Shown piece by piece: positions 10,591-22,400 of a stretch of 64,000 nucleotides of DNA. The stretch is from Leguminivora glycinivorella. Taxonomy: Eukaryota > Arthropoda > Insecta > Lepidoptera > Tortricidae. A program made the position numbers and the translations under genes. Below the pieces are notes generated by a model. That model saw only the letters and a list, made by a program, of their open reading frames with translations. It was not told the origin of the DNA and did not search any database. The first letter of the stretch is position 1. The number at the start of each line of letters is the position of its first letter. The stretch is from the NCBI RefSeq assembly GCF_023078275.1, contig NC_062991.1:1674001-1738000 (forward strand), in the 5' to 3' direction.

Positions 10591-12243
10591 GGTGACGGCT
10601 GAAAATAATTAAAACAATTGGCTAATTGCACTACACTACAGTTTCATTTATAAATAATTATTAGTCTATATCAAGTTTATATTTTCAATAAAATTTTAAA
10701 AGTAGGTAGTTATACTTCTTGGCGGAGGCACTGCCGTACATCCATTTGCTTTCTTCGACGCAATCCTTTGATGTTTTTATGTCAAATGTTTTCGATAAAA
10801 TACATAGATCATCGGCAACAAACTCACCCGGTCAGTCGTTTTGTTGTACGAGTAAACTTTTTACTCCCTTGTCCCGGGCGGCGGACCGAGAATGCCCACG
10901 AATCGTGAACTAAGTATTTCCAATTTGGCCGGGTATATTCCCTACTTTGGTGCAGCTGCAATGTACATAGAATACCATAATTACTTCATTACACTTAAAA
11001 CTCGTATTTGCAGAAAATAAAGCCAAACTTGGTCGCCGGGTGCGTCATGGCGGCTGAGCCAAGCACCTTACATGTTTACCCGTACCTGAAATGTTGCTGC
11101 AACTCGCTTTGAGAATAATTCCCTTTGCCAAACTGGAATCGCAAATCTCAGGGCGTTGAGATATCTCTTAATACACTAAATAAGACACTTTCTTCTCGCT
11201 AAACTCACTTCACTTTGCATTTGCAACTTTGAATACCGCGAAAGTTCTGATTTTTTTCCTTTCAACTTCGATGATACTCGCCACAGAGCAGAGCAGTGCA
11301 ATGGTGCGTTCCGATTCCTGATCGCGTTCGCAAGACTCCTTGACTGTCACAAAATAGTAAATCCAATCGACACGCGAAATACACCTGTATTATTACAATT
11401 TATGTGTATTATCTGCTTAATAAGAATTACTAATTGTTGTTTGTCTTATAAAAATAATTTTCCTGGTTGGTTTATTTGTCACTGCAAATAAATGATCGAA
11501 TCCGAACGTACTCTTGAGATCACAGATAAGTAATCACAGTAAGTAAGTAAACCACAAGTAAACAACCATCCTGCAACAACTGTATAAAATACAACATGGC
11601 CAACATAACAAAAAATAATTTATAATTAAGTTTCGTTAAAATAATTACATAATAATTATTATATTCTACACTTAATCTAGCTTAGCCTAGGGTGCACCCT
11701 TTTACCGTCTAAATGAAATAGGTTAAAATAAACATGCTATTAAATTAAAACAACTTGCTCCTTTTCCATTTATTTATTGATCTCGTCGCAAGCTGTGAAA
11801 TAAGCAATGATTAATATAGGACATATTTTCGAAATAAAATACGTCACCCAAGTACCTTGAGCTCAACCAATTCAAAAATTAATTTGACTATCTTGGCAAC
11901 AAGGACCTGTTTTAAAATGATCTACAGATGGAATAGCCAAAACTGATCTGGCTTCCCGTCATCACAAATCCCAGATCATCTTCACCATTTCTTGTCGCCC
12001 TCTTTATACCCGACGTTGTGTAACACACATGCCTGAATCCGACTTGGGTATAGATCCGCGTGGGCAACAAGGGTTCATCATATCAGTAATACATATAACG
12101 CCATGCTACATGAGAGTAGGAGAAGGGGTCGCTTTCGACCACACTGTTATATGTATATTTACTCCAGAGTTGGCATCGCACGTCTGTTAATGAGAGTCAA
12201 GTCTACTGGCCTATCCAGAGTGACTCTCCCTGTACGATCGGTT
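10591..12243 (-). other. Leader of the BEL/Pao element and part of its 5' LTR
   Basis: About 1.6 kb without a convincing ORF between gag and the confirmed LTR repeat. The first part of the 5' LTR on its gag side must lie here, because the matching part of the left LTR is outside the window. A TGTGTAAC start near 12018 is a possible LTR boundary, but I could not confirm it or find a clear primer-binding site. Confidence 0.5.
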
Positions 12244-12798
12244 CGCCTCCAGACTAAGTACTAGCTGAACATATAGTACTCTGGTGTCCTACACACCACC
12301 TGGACGTGGGGGCGCTGCCCCCACGGGGTCCTCCATAAACCTACCCCCACTAGACCCGACCCTTACTCCAACTCATAACCGACCGTACTACATGCTTTGC
12401 CTGTGTGCTTCCGGTACACACTCCGGGGAGCCCTACGCTCCCCAGTCCAATGTCCTTGTATTATTTGTCTAGGTAGACACCTCAGGATTGGACTACGACT
12501 TAGTGAAACTACGTTAACCAAAGGCCGTTGGCTAACCCTTTGTTCCACTCCCAGGTAGCTAGTATTGTCGATTATACAAGTATAAATATGTGTATAAACA
12601 CTCACCAGGGCAGGCTCCTGTAATGGCGTGGAGGCGCTACATGTACTCCTCATTTCATACACCCCGCGCCGTCTCAATGGCGCCAATGTGCTTCCGTCCC
12701 GCCATTGGAGCTGTCATTCGAGCTGTCCGTGTTGCCACATGACAAAGTAGTAACCTATTCAATACCACTTACCAATTTACATCGCGCTCGGCGCGACA
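12244..12798 (-). repeat. 5' LTR of the BEL/Pao element (minimum confirmed extent)
   Basis: Direct repeat of 1-586. The outer end is fixed by - strand TGTCGCGCC at 12798. The inner end probably extends left of 12244 but cannot be compared within this window. Confidence 0.9.
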
Positions 12799-13318
12799 CG
12801 TTTTTCGTCATGTTTGTCCGATTCTGCTTTCGTCAGCCATTCTTAATTCGTCAACTTAGTCTGCAGTCATTATTGTCATTGACCACAATGAGTTATTGGC
12901 CTTTTTCTTATTGCGACTCAATCGTTTTTAGTCATTTCGTATTTGGTCATATTCTAAGTTGGTACCGACCTAACGCCGTGTCTTGCGTGGGCAACGGTCG
13001 CGCGACCGTCGCCGTCGCGTCTCATACTTCCATATCGATAAGGGTTGATTTCGTATGCGTCGCATCGCCGTCCGACCATCGTTGCCCACGCAAGCCACGG
13101 CATAAGATTGCGAAAAAACACGAAAAACATAGATTTAACAGCGAACATGTCGAAAGAAGATTATGACGAGTGAAGAACGAGACGGATTAAGATAAAGATG
13201 AACAACGAAATTGACCGTAGTTGAGAAAGACCATCGACGATCGTGACGAATAAAGAATGACAGATGAAAGCAGAATCGACAAATTTAGGAACATGACAAA
13301 AAATGAACGAAACGACCC
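12799..13318. mobile_element. Fold-back (long inverted repeat) non-autonomous element
   Basis: The two ends are inverted copies: the left end carries the motif TTTGTCCGATTCTGCTTTCGTC and the right end its complement near 13265-13285. A tighter inner palindrome joins about 12972-12995 (CTTGCGTGGGCAACG) to 13080-13105. The right arm also matches 18274-18372 in inverted orientation, so this is a dispersed family. Compared with that copy, the left arm lacks its first bases. The BEL/Pao LTR therefore seems to have landed inside this element's terminal repeat. Confidence 0.75.
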
Positions 13319-13380
13319 AAGAGTATAACCATTAATATTTAAATCACTACCTGAAATCCGCTTTCTACTTATCACTTCAG

Positions 13381-13492
13381 CGGCGGATCCACGGTACACT
13401 GGGAAACGAAGCCGTTTCAAAATCGTGGCGCGGACACTGGCCGAAGAAGACAGTGTCGATTTGGGCAAGTTGCGGACAGGAGTGCGGAGCGG
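13381..13492 (+). CDS. SLC36-like transporter, exon 1 of the visible part (N-terminal cytosolic region)
   Basis: A strong acceptor (TTTCTACTTATCACTTCAG, ending 13380) and a GG|GTACGT donor bound this exon. It reads DPRYTGKRSRFKIVARTL, then AEEDSVDLGKLRTGVRSG, a hydrophilic leader placed just before the first membrane segment. Splitting the final Gly codon (GG|G) joins it in frame to the exon at 15875. There is no in-frame ATG, so an earlier exon must exist. The sequence is clearly more GC-rich than its surroundings. This exon is less certain than the others because the N-terminus of the family is poorly conserved. Confidence 0.7.
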
Positions 13493-16400
13493 GTACGTAC
13501 CAACCCTTTTTAGGTATCCGTAGTCAAAAGGGAAATTTCTTTTTTACCACACCGACTGGTAAAGGCTCTCTTGATACTTCAAAAACAAAATGACAAAGTT
13601 GCATTTTATCTCAAGAGTGCAAAGTTATTCCTTACAAATCACAACTTGATGCCCCAAAGCTGGCTAGTAAAACCAGTCGGTGTGGTGAAAAAGAATTTTC
13701 TCTTTAGAAAACTGCATGAAATATGTAGTAGGTAGTGGTTATCAATGAGGAAAAATAAACCCATCCATTCCATAACCAGGTAAGCTAAGAAGAAAAAAAA
13801 TTCTTCGTAGAAAACTGCATACAATAATGGTTTTGTATCGGGGAAAAATCCCATTTAATAACCGGGTAAGCTAAGAAAAAAAAATTCTTCATAGAAAACT
13901 GCATAAAATAATGGTTTTCTACGAGGAAAAATAAATTCTTGTTTCCAAACCGGGTAAGCAAAGAAGAAAATAAATTCTTCGTAGAAAACTACAAAAAATA
14001 AAGGTTTTCTACGAGGAAAAATAAATTCTTGTTTCCAAACCGGGTAAGCAAAGAAGAATATTTTTTCCTCATACAAAGCCAGTTATCAAACTTGGTTATC
14101 TACGAGGAACAAGGGGTTTAACTGAGTATGTTTTAACCATGCCTGTGTGGTGACGGGTTAAGAATTTCACCATCCCCTTTCTTCCCGTGGGTGTCGTAGA
14201 AGGCGACTATGGGATATGGGTTAAATTGTGGCGTAGGCGAGAGGCTGGCAACCTGTCACTGCAATGTCACAGTCTCGTTTTCTTTCAACCCCTTATTTGC
14301 CAAGAGTGGCACTGAAGCTTTAGTAGTTTCATGTGTTCTGCCTACCCCTTTATGGGATACAGGCGTGATTGTATGTATGTATGTTTTAACCATTCAGTGT
14401 AGAGGATATGCAGTACCGTTTTATAAAGGGGACTTTTTAGGTGACCACCGAGGATATGCTTTGTAAAAACATAAAACAATGTTTGTAAGCAAATTAAGTC
14501 ATACTATGGGTACAAAATTCAGTACTCGATAATGACTTTAATGACTAGTATATTTCATATATTTACCATTATAACCGGGGATGGTCAAAGGGGTCCCGTG
14601 ATTTACGCAAAACAACTAGGAGAAGGACATTTACTTTTAATGTAGAATGCCTAAAAAAGTATAAGACAGTAGTTGTAAGGTCGCGACCTTACATCTTTCT
14701 TCAAAGGCAAACGGATTCGGACTGAAATAATATGGCGCACGCGAGGTGTGTGAATGATTGGTTGAGTGAATGTGATGAATGGTGAGTGTATGAATGTTAA
14801 GGCGTTCACAGACGTGTGTATGAGGGTGTGTCTACACGTCTGGGTAGGGAGTTAAGGCTGTGCCTACACCATGTAAAATTTAGTAAAATTTCTCGATTAT
14901 GAGCCTTTTTACATGAACTGTCATCTAATTAAAATATAAAATATCAATAAATTGAATAATAAGTTATATATAAAGTTGAAATGTGGAATAATAAACATTG
15001 AATTTGGTGGGGCAAATTGATTACAGTGCCCAATTGCCCATACATAATCTCAATTAATTTCGGTGATTTTAAAATGTCAGATTTCTCACAAACTATAGGG
15101 TTCTAATGGAGGCCTCCACCATCAATATTTTTTATATTTAGACTAGATTTTAGTAAATAGACTGACATATCAAAAAAGTAGTAAATAAAAATCAGCACCG
15201 AAATCAGGCACCGAACGTCATCTCTGAGAATCGCCCATCTAAAGCCAAGTCTGCTACAACGTGTTTTTGTGTTAGAAAAACACCTAACATGTTTTTCTTA
15301 CATTTCTTACATAAATAAAAGGGGAGTAGCTCAAGCGTTTTTATCAAAAACACTCAAACATGTTTGCCGCGACAAATGGAAAACATGTTAAGTGTTAGAA
15401 AATACGTTGCAGCGGACCCTGCTTTAGGTGAAATATAGTATATATATATAGTATAATTTAAACGAGCCATTATTGTATATTTATTTATTTATTGGATATA
15501 TACCGACGATCTCGGAAACCGCTCTAACGATTTCGCTGAAATTTGTTATGTGCGGGTTTTCGGGGATGAAAAATCGATCTAGCGTAGCCTTAGATCCCGG
15601 AAAACGCGAATTTTCGACTTTTGATGTGTTTTTCTTTCGGGTTAGTAAACGTCAAATATGGTCGTTAATTTCGCCGCGCGCGCATCGGCTCCGCTTAGCT
15701 CAGTCAGTACGAGGTCGGTCTAATGTTCGCAGACAGATCGCAGGTGTCAGGGTTTCGAATCCCGGCCAGAAATTAAGTTTTTTTTTGTATAATTTGTCCA
15801 CAAGCTACACGTGTAAAAGTATTGGAAAAATGCTTTGTGTTATTTTGACATTACCATTAGTGTTTGTTATACAGGGTATTATTTTCGATAATGAACCTGG
15901 CGAAAGGCGCCCTCGGCGGCGGAGTCCTGGCGGGCCACGTGGCTTACATGACGGCCGGGCTGTACCCCTCTATCATCCTCAACGTGATCTATGGCTTCTA
16001 CATGTGCTTCAATTTCTACGTAAGCAAATATTTGGGGCCATTTGAAAGGTGTCCACCCCAATTTTTTTTTGGATTTGGATTATCTGGTTTCCACTCAGAA
16101 TCGCGAGCTCTTTCAATCCTGTCCGTTATCTCATTATCCGATCCAATATCGGATGCCGGAAAGATTTCAATGGAATAAATCCAAAATGGCCCCTGTAATG
16201 TATGGAATAGCGGATAATGTGAAAACGCACTATTAGTGAAAAAAGTGTCCCAAGGTTTTTTCCCATTCCGTCACCATGCATTATTTCATAAATTTTGTAT
16301 GACGGTAACGGAATTTTTGGACGGAACGGAAAAAAAGGATGGCTAGGTACTTGCCTCCTAGTCAAATCAGCTTCTTTTTAAGAACTGTAAAAATGTATTT

Positions 16401-19400
16401 TTGAAAGACTTGCTAATATGGAATTTATAAATGTGAAATCAAATTGAGTGACGATGACGTCACGGTCAACTCAGTTAATTTTTACCTGACTTAGGGCCAG
16501 TTGCATCAACCACATTTGACAGACACATCATCGTCACGCAGCGGACGTCTATGGAACTTCCCATACAATAAAATTTAACGAAACGTTTTAACAATGACAG
16601 ACGGTTTGATGCAACCGGCCCTTATTAAATAGAAATTGGATGTAAAAATAAGTTCTGTCTATGTTTTTCTTGTAATTATCTGATGCTTTATTTTGTGCAT
16701 GGTATAAAATATTTTTTCTACTCCCGAACTGTTATTCGTCATTTTCGTGCATACATCTTTAAAACCCTACATAAAAGTCTATTCCCCAAAGCCAGCTTCC
16801 GCCGGCTTTCCGCGCATGCGCGCAGTAACGAAAAAGTTAAAAACGAATTGTTTGGCTTTGTAACCATGGCAACGCATTGTTATAACGATACTGCGCGCGT
16901 GCGCGTGATGGCTTTGGGCAGCTGGGCTGACAGCGCAAACCTTAACGTCAAAATACAGGAATCAGTGTGAATTTCACGAAAGTTATTTTAGAAAACTAAT
17001 AAAAACTAAATGGTTGTAGAAAAAGTATTGTATGCAACGGTGTTTAACTGAGTGAAAAAATACTCGTGGCATCTTCGTGGCATTTTCAGCTTCGCCTCAA
17101 ATTGTTTAGTTTTTTTTTCATCATCATGTATAAATTTTCTTTTTTTTAGATGTACTTTGACACTTAGAGACTCTATACATCTCTAACATCTCTTATTAAT
17201 TCATAGTGCCCTATTAATCACAGTGCCTTAGTGTCTCACTGTAATACTGTGTAATTTGTTTTGAAAAAAAAAAATAGTAGCTTTGTACTTTGTATAATTT
17301 ATTGAAATGAATTTCCATAGAGTAGGTACCTAGTTTGTTAATATTTTTTTTTGATGAATACTTTTGCTTATTAAAATGTATCTTGTTTTTTAATGCATGT
17401 TAATTATAAGATGTACTGTTTTGAAAAGAAGTGGCCCGCCGAGTTTCTTGCTGGTCCCATAGTGGATACCCCCCTCCAACTGAGTTGGGACTGAAATCAT
17501 CTCGAGGCTGAGGCGTAGGGTTAGAGCCGGCGTAGCTTTATTTGACGTTCATAAGCGCATTGTAATGTGCCTACTTGGAAAATAAATACTTATTTCATTT
17601 CATTTCATAGTCTTTTTAGACCTCCTTTAAACGATTGTAGCATAAAATACTGTTATTTTAACTACAGTCAAGTTCCCTATTCATTTCAGAATTTAGCGAT
17701 CTCCGGACAACGGTTATGCCGCCGGTGTCACGTGCCTTCGATGACTTATCCAGATATTGGAGAGGCTGCTTTCGCTCTGTTCCCCAATCCCTGTTACGCA
17801 AGATTTGCGCATTGCTTCAGGTTAGTTTAGTGCTGGGCCGTCAAGAAGAAGGATGAGCGAAGTCTGCATGTGAATGAAATGAGAATGTTGCGATGGATGT
17901 GTGGTGTGATAGGACGGGATAGGATTTGGAATGAGTATATAAGGGGAAGCCTGAGAGTAGCGTCAGTGACAGAGAAGGTGAGAGGAAGCAGATTAACATG
18001 GTATGGGCATGTAATGCGGGGGTTGAAAGCAATGTTATAAAACGAATGATAAAGATGGTAGATGGCGACAACGGTAGTGGAAGGCCTCAGAAAAGATGGA
18101 TGGAATGTGTGAACAATGATATGAGAGCGAAAGGTGTTAGTATGGAAATGACGGCTGATAGAGAGGAATGGAGGAGGAAACTCTGGTGCGCTGACCCCAA
18201 ATAATGGGAACAGGGCTAGAGAATGATGATGACGCTTCAGGTTAGTTTAGACGATAAGGTATGGTATACTACTGGGTCGTCTCGTTCGTTTTTCGTTACG
18301 TTCCTAAATTTGTCCGATTCTGCTTTCGTCATTCTTTATTCGTCACGAACGTCGATGGTCTTTCTCAATTACGAGGTGCGGTCCAAAAGTTTCTGGCCTT
18401 ACAAAGAAAGGGCTTAAAAATGTAAATTGTGTAAAGCATTGTAGATACCATCTATATTATGCTGATGACTTACAAATATTTTTGTCTTTCCACCCAGCCG
18501 GTGTATCATGCTTCCACAGATGTCATATATACCATAGATCAAGCAAACGTATCTACTTAGCGTGTCAAATGAACTCAGTGAAATCCACTGAGTTGTCCGT
18601 CTTTAATCGCAGCTTGCAGCTTTCGGGCGTCAATTTTTGTAAGTTGAAGTCAATCAAAACATAAAAAATGCCTCGTTACGTGATATTCAATTGCAACAAC
18701 ACAAAAATTATGAACAATCAAGAGCCTGAGACATATTTAAAATTACAGGCAAGAAACAACTTCAGTACAAAATTTGACACGCTCGGCCCAGACAAATAGA
18801 TCGCCGTGTGCCTGCTATACGGCCACAATTCAAAAAACCATTTTTTCGAGAAATCGCGTCTCAAAGTTTTGAGAGTATAGTTGAGGCTGTTAAATAGGAT
18901 CTTACTTCTTGAGTTTTAGGTCTATGAATTTGAAATTTAGCTATTTTTACTCGGAATGATATAACCCTCCATAAGATCACGCCACTTTTCGCAAAAAAAA
19001 ATCTTTTTGTTAAGATACAATGCCTGAAAGACAGGTATTTAGAGTTATGGCTGTATTGCAGAAACATTTTTTTATGATTTTGAGATGCGTCCACAATTAA
19101 ACGATATTAATCTATAAAGGTATCATGCAAATATATATGAAAAATCACCAAATAGTTAAAATAATTTTATTTACGAACTTTGACAGTAATGATATGTGTA
19201 ACTAGCTTATAATCATCAACATTATATTACGTCATTACCAAATAATATCAATTATTTAAAATTTAAACAAATAAAACTTTGTAGCTTACGTATCTTGGTG
19301 TCACCCTGGATAGAAGCCTGAATTTCAAGGAACACCTGACCAGCCTCTCTGCGAAGCTCAAGACCAGGAACAGCATCATTCACAAGCTTACTGGAACTAC

Positions 19401-22400
19401 CTGGAGTGCCATCGCAGCAACATTTCGGACAACCGCGCTATCCCTAGTCTACTCCTCTGCCGAATAATGCTCAGCGGTGTGGCTAAACAACACCCATACT
19501 ATCGCGGTAACGCCCAGCTCAACCACACTATGCGACTCATCAGAGGCTGCCTAAAACCAACTCCCACACACTGGTTGCCGGTGCTGACTCATATTTTACC
19601 TCTAAACTTCCGCCGAGAAAAGTGCCTATTTCGTGAAATCACCAAGATTCGAGCAGACAAAAGTTTACCCATCCACCGAGACCTCGACGCGCTAAAGGCT
19701 CTCAGACTGAAGTCTCGACTACCCCCCAAATTGAATTCCACTAAAGTGGGTTACAAGTAAGCCCCTTAGAGGCATGGATAATGGACTGGATAGGCAGAGT
19801 TCGATACTGGGGCCCGACCGGTGTGATTTAAGGAGCCTCGACAGGTTTGGTGTCGGCTGAACCGTATCAGGACAACATCGGAAACTGCTAATCTTTGTGG
19901 TGCAGATGGAGATGGTGCGAGTCTGTTGAGTGACAGTGTGGCCACCCAGATCCGACGGTGCACCACGGGGTGCGACGGTGTAGCCTTCGAGTGCCCCATA
20001 ACCAAGTTTAGCGGAAAAAGGGCAGATCTTAAGACACTTTCGACAAATCATCATCCTCCTTGCGTTATCCCGGCATTTGCCACGGCTCATGGGAGCCTGG
20101 GGTCCACTTTGACAACTAAGACACTTTCAACAAATGCCGTATATCTTAAGTCTAGTTTTTTTAATAATTTAAGTAGAGAACAAGGTGTACTGACTGGTAA
20201 AAATAATTATGACCTTAGTAATGAGACATATTGAACTGCACTTGTAAGAAAACAAAGTTGAGATTTGTTTAATCATTTTGTGTAGTAGTTTCGGCGTCGG
20301 GCTGGTAATTTTGTAATAATAAAGTGTGATACTAACTGTTTGACACAATATTTAAAGGGATTTATCGCAATTATCACTCAAGTTTTTAGGACGCAACTCA
20401 AAACTTACATTTAAAATGTGTGCTATACAGCCACAACTCAAAACGGCCGTCGGTTTACATGCGAACAAACTGGCAAGTGGCCGTATTGCAGGGAATCTTC
20501 TGACAATTTATGGTCAATTCCATACGGCCACTTGTGAGAAAAAGGCTCTTAAGGACCTTTTTTGCTATGGCTCTCGAAATAAGGTCGTAAATTGAACGAT
20601 TTTGAATACGAATCTGCAATAATCCAGAAAATTAAAAATTTTGAGTTGTGGCCGTATAGCAGGCACACGGCGAGATGAACTTGTTTCTTCTATATAAATA
20701 AAGTTCTGTGCATGCTTCCAATTATATCACTTATCCACGTGGATAAGACATCTGTCACTCTCACACTGACATACGTGCCAAACCGTGACGGATACTTTAT
20801 CCACATAGATTAAGTGATAAAATTGGAAGCATGATACGCCGGCTGGTGATACTATTTCGGCTGTAGATAAGATAAACCATGACTTGAAACGTTTATCCGA
20901 ATGGTCTTCTTCTAATTGCCTCGTATTGAATCCAAAAAAGTCTAAATACATGGTGCTTGAGTCTCAAAGACAGGTAAAGGCTGTAATGACTCAACCTTAC
21001 CAGTTAATGACGTAAGAGATGATCGTGTCGATGAAGCAAGAAATTTAGGACTTTTGTTTGACACAAATCTGCGCTTCGAAAATCACGTAGGTAGTGGAAA
21101 CTGTACGAAACTGTTTATATCGTTTGAAGCTTTTATATAACATCCGTAACTTTCTCAGTGTCGACCTTCGACTGAGACTCTGTGAGTTATCTAATAGTTA
21201 TTTGTTATACAAGAGGGCAAAGTTGTATTTAAGTAAAATACATTTGCACCCGAGTGTAACACAAAACTTTTCCCCTCACTATAGCGAGGAAACTACAACG
21301 CAATAAATGCGTTTATCACTGCTTCCAGTAGTTCCACAGGTGGAAAATCATCTTTATTACTAGATTCACCTACTTTTATCAATTTTAAAGCAGTTAGTTT
21401 GTCTTTATTTATTCGAGGTCTAATTACTTTACCCACTAGTGGATAAAATGCGTTTTTACCCGCTGGTATTAAAGGACAACAAAAAACACGTGTTTCCGAG
21501 CTAGTGAGGGGAAAAATTAACTATTGTCTCACGGCATATGGCTCATGCCCTTTGGCCCGTTCACAGCGTCCATTCGTCATTCAAAGAGTACAAAATTCTT
21601 GCGTTATGTGTGTCCTAGGAGGTATTTTGAAGCAACTAGATATTGCTTCAAAATACCTCCTAGGACTCTCATAACGCCATATTTAAATAACTCTTGTTGC
21701 AATTGAATAACTCTATAACCAGAGTTAAGACGCTAGTTTCTTAGAGAAATTAATCTTATTTGATCTAACGGAATTCAAAAGAAACACGATGTAAAAAAAA
21801 GTGTTATTGCAGATACTGGATCGACTTCATTACTTGTGTAAATCTCTTCGGGTCCTGTGCGGCATATCAGCTGATGGTGGCCAAAACTATCAAGCAGTTA
21901 GCTGAGGACACCCAAAACAGCGCGTTTGAAGGCCGATATGGTTGGTTGTTATTATTCCCATCAGGTGTGACTAGGGTCAATCGCCGATCAGTCCATAATA
22001 ATAAAAAAAAAACCCCACCTAGCAGTGTTGGGCAAAATGTAATTGAATTACAATTACACAATTGTAATTTCTAATTGAATTACAATTTCACCAAATTACA
22101 AAATGTAATTCGCAATTCAATTCCAAATTGCAAATACAAATACAAATTACGGTACTACGGTAATTACGGTATTGCAAATTACGTTCACCTAGGAAAAAAC
22201 ATTGGTATTGACCTAATATAAGTTGCCATTTTTTTTTCTATATTGTTTGATTTTGATGTTGATTTTGATTTTAATTTTAGAATTTAATTATATATAACAA
22301 CAACAATTAACATACAAAATAATTACATATTTACCAAATAATTGAATTATGCCCAACACTGCTACCTATATTTTTCTGGCACGAACGTTGTTAGTGTTTG

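Larger units (their letters stand above)
1..12798 (-). mobile_element. BEL/Pao LTR retrotransposon, inactivated by a Gypsy insertion and frameshifts
   Basis: A long terminal repeat (LTR) at 1-586 recurs at 12244-12798 in the same orientation. Between the copies, on the - strand, lie gag (about 10590 to 9445), protease (4866 to about 4412) and reverse transcriptase-RNase H-integrase (about 4411 to 607), the BEL/Pao order. The window starts inside the left (3') LTR, so the outer left end and one target-site duplication are missing. Over the shared part I count about four substitutions and one net 31-bp length difference, so the insertion is fairly young. Three lesions are visible: a Gypsy element inside the gag zinc knuckle, a frame change near 4409-4420, and a second near 1104-1113. 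This copy should not be autonomous. Confidence 0.93.
18800..20673. mobile_element. DNA transposon remnant with about 27-bp inverted ends
   Basis: CGCCGTGTGCCTGCTATACGG at the left is matched by its complement at 20648-20673. Flanking AGAT on both sides may be a 4-bp duplication. An internal copy of the end motif lies near 20420-20450. No transposase is recognisable. The interior was hit by a non-LTR element. Confidence 0.65.
18496..20850. mobile_element. Nested insertion complex inside a reverse transcriptase, bounded by inverted CCAGCCGG-GTATCATGCTTCC ends
   Basis: The left end at 18490-18512 (CCAGCCGGTGTATCATGCTTCC) is mirrored at 20830-20852. The interior holds at least three further layers: a TIR element at 18800-20673, a non-LTR pseudogene at 19282-20040 and later, and a small retroposon tail at 20049-20117. 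A short inner hairpin at 20711-20834 repeats the end sequence, so the right side may carry a complete small copy of its own. Confidence 0.6.

Noticed and set aside
15690..15780. Possible tRNA gene in the repeat at 15456 and its two relatives
   Set aside because: A- and B-boxes are present but the acceptor stem does not pair and the sequence is part of a dispersed repeat.
15473..16045. 190-codon + ORF overlapping exon 2
   Set aside because: It joins the dispersed repeat to exon 2 in a non-homologous frame; the transporter frame is different.
18667..18800. Short + frame starting MPRYVIFNCNN as a THAP-type transposase start
   Set aside because: It lacks the Cys and His spacing of a THAP domain and ends at 18800 after about 44 codons.
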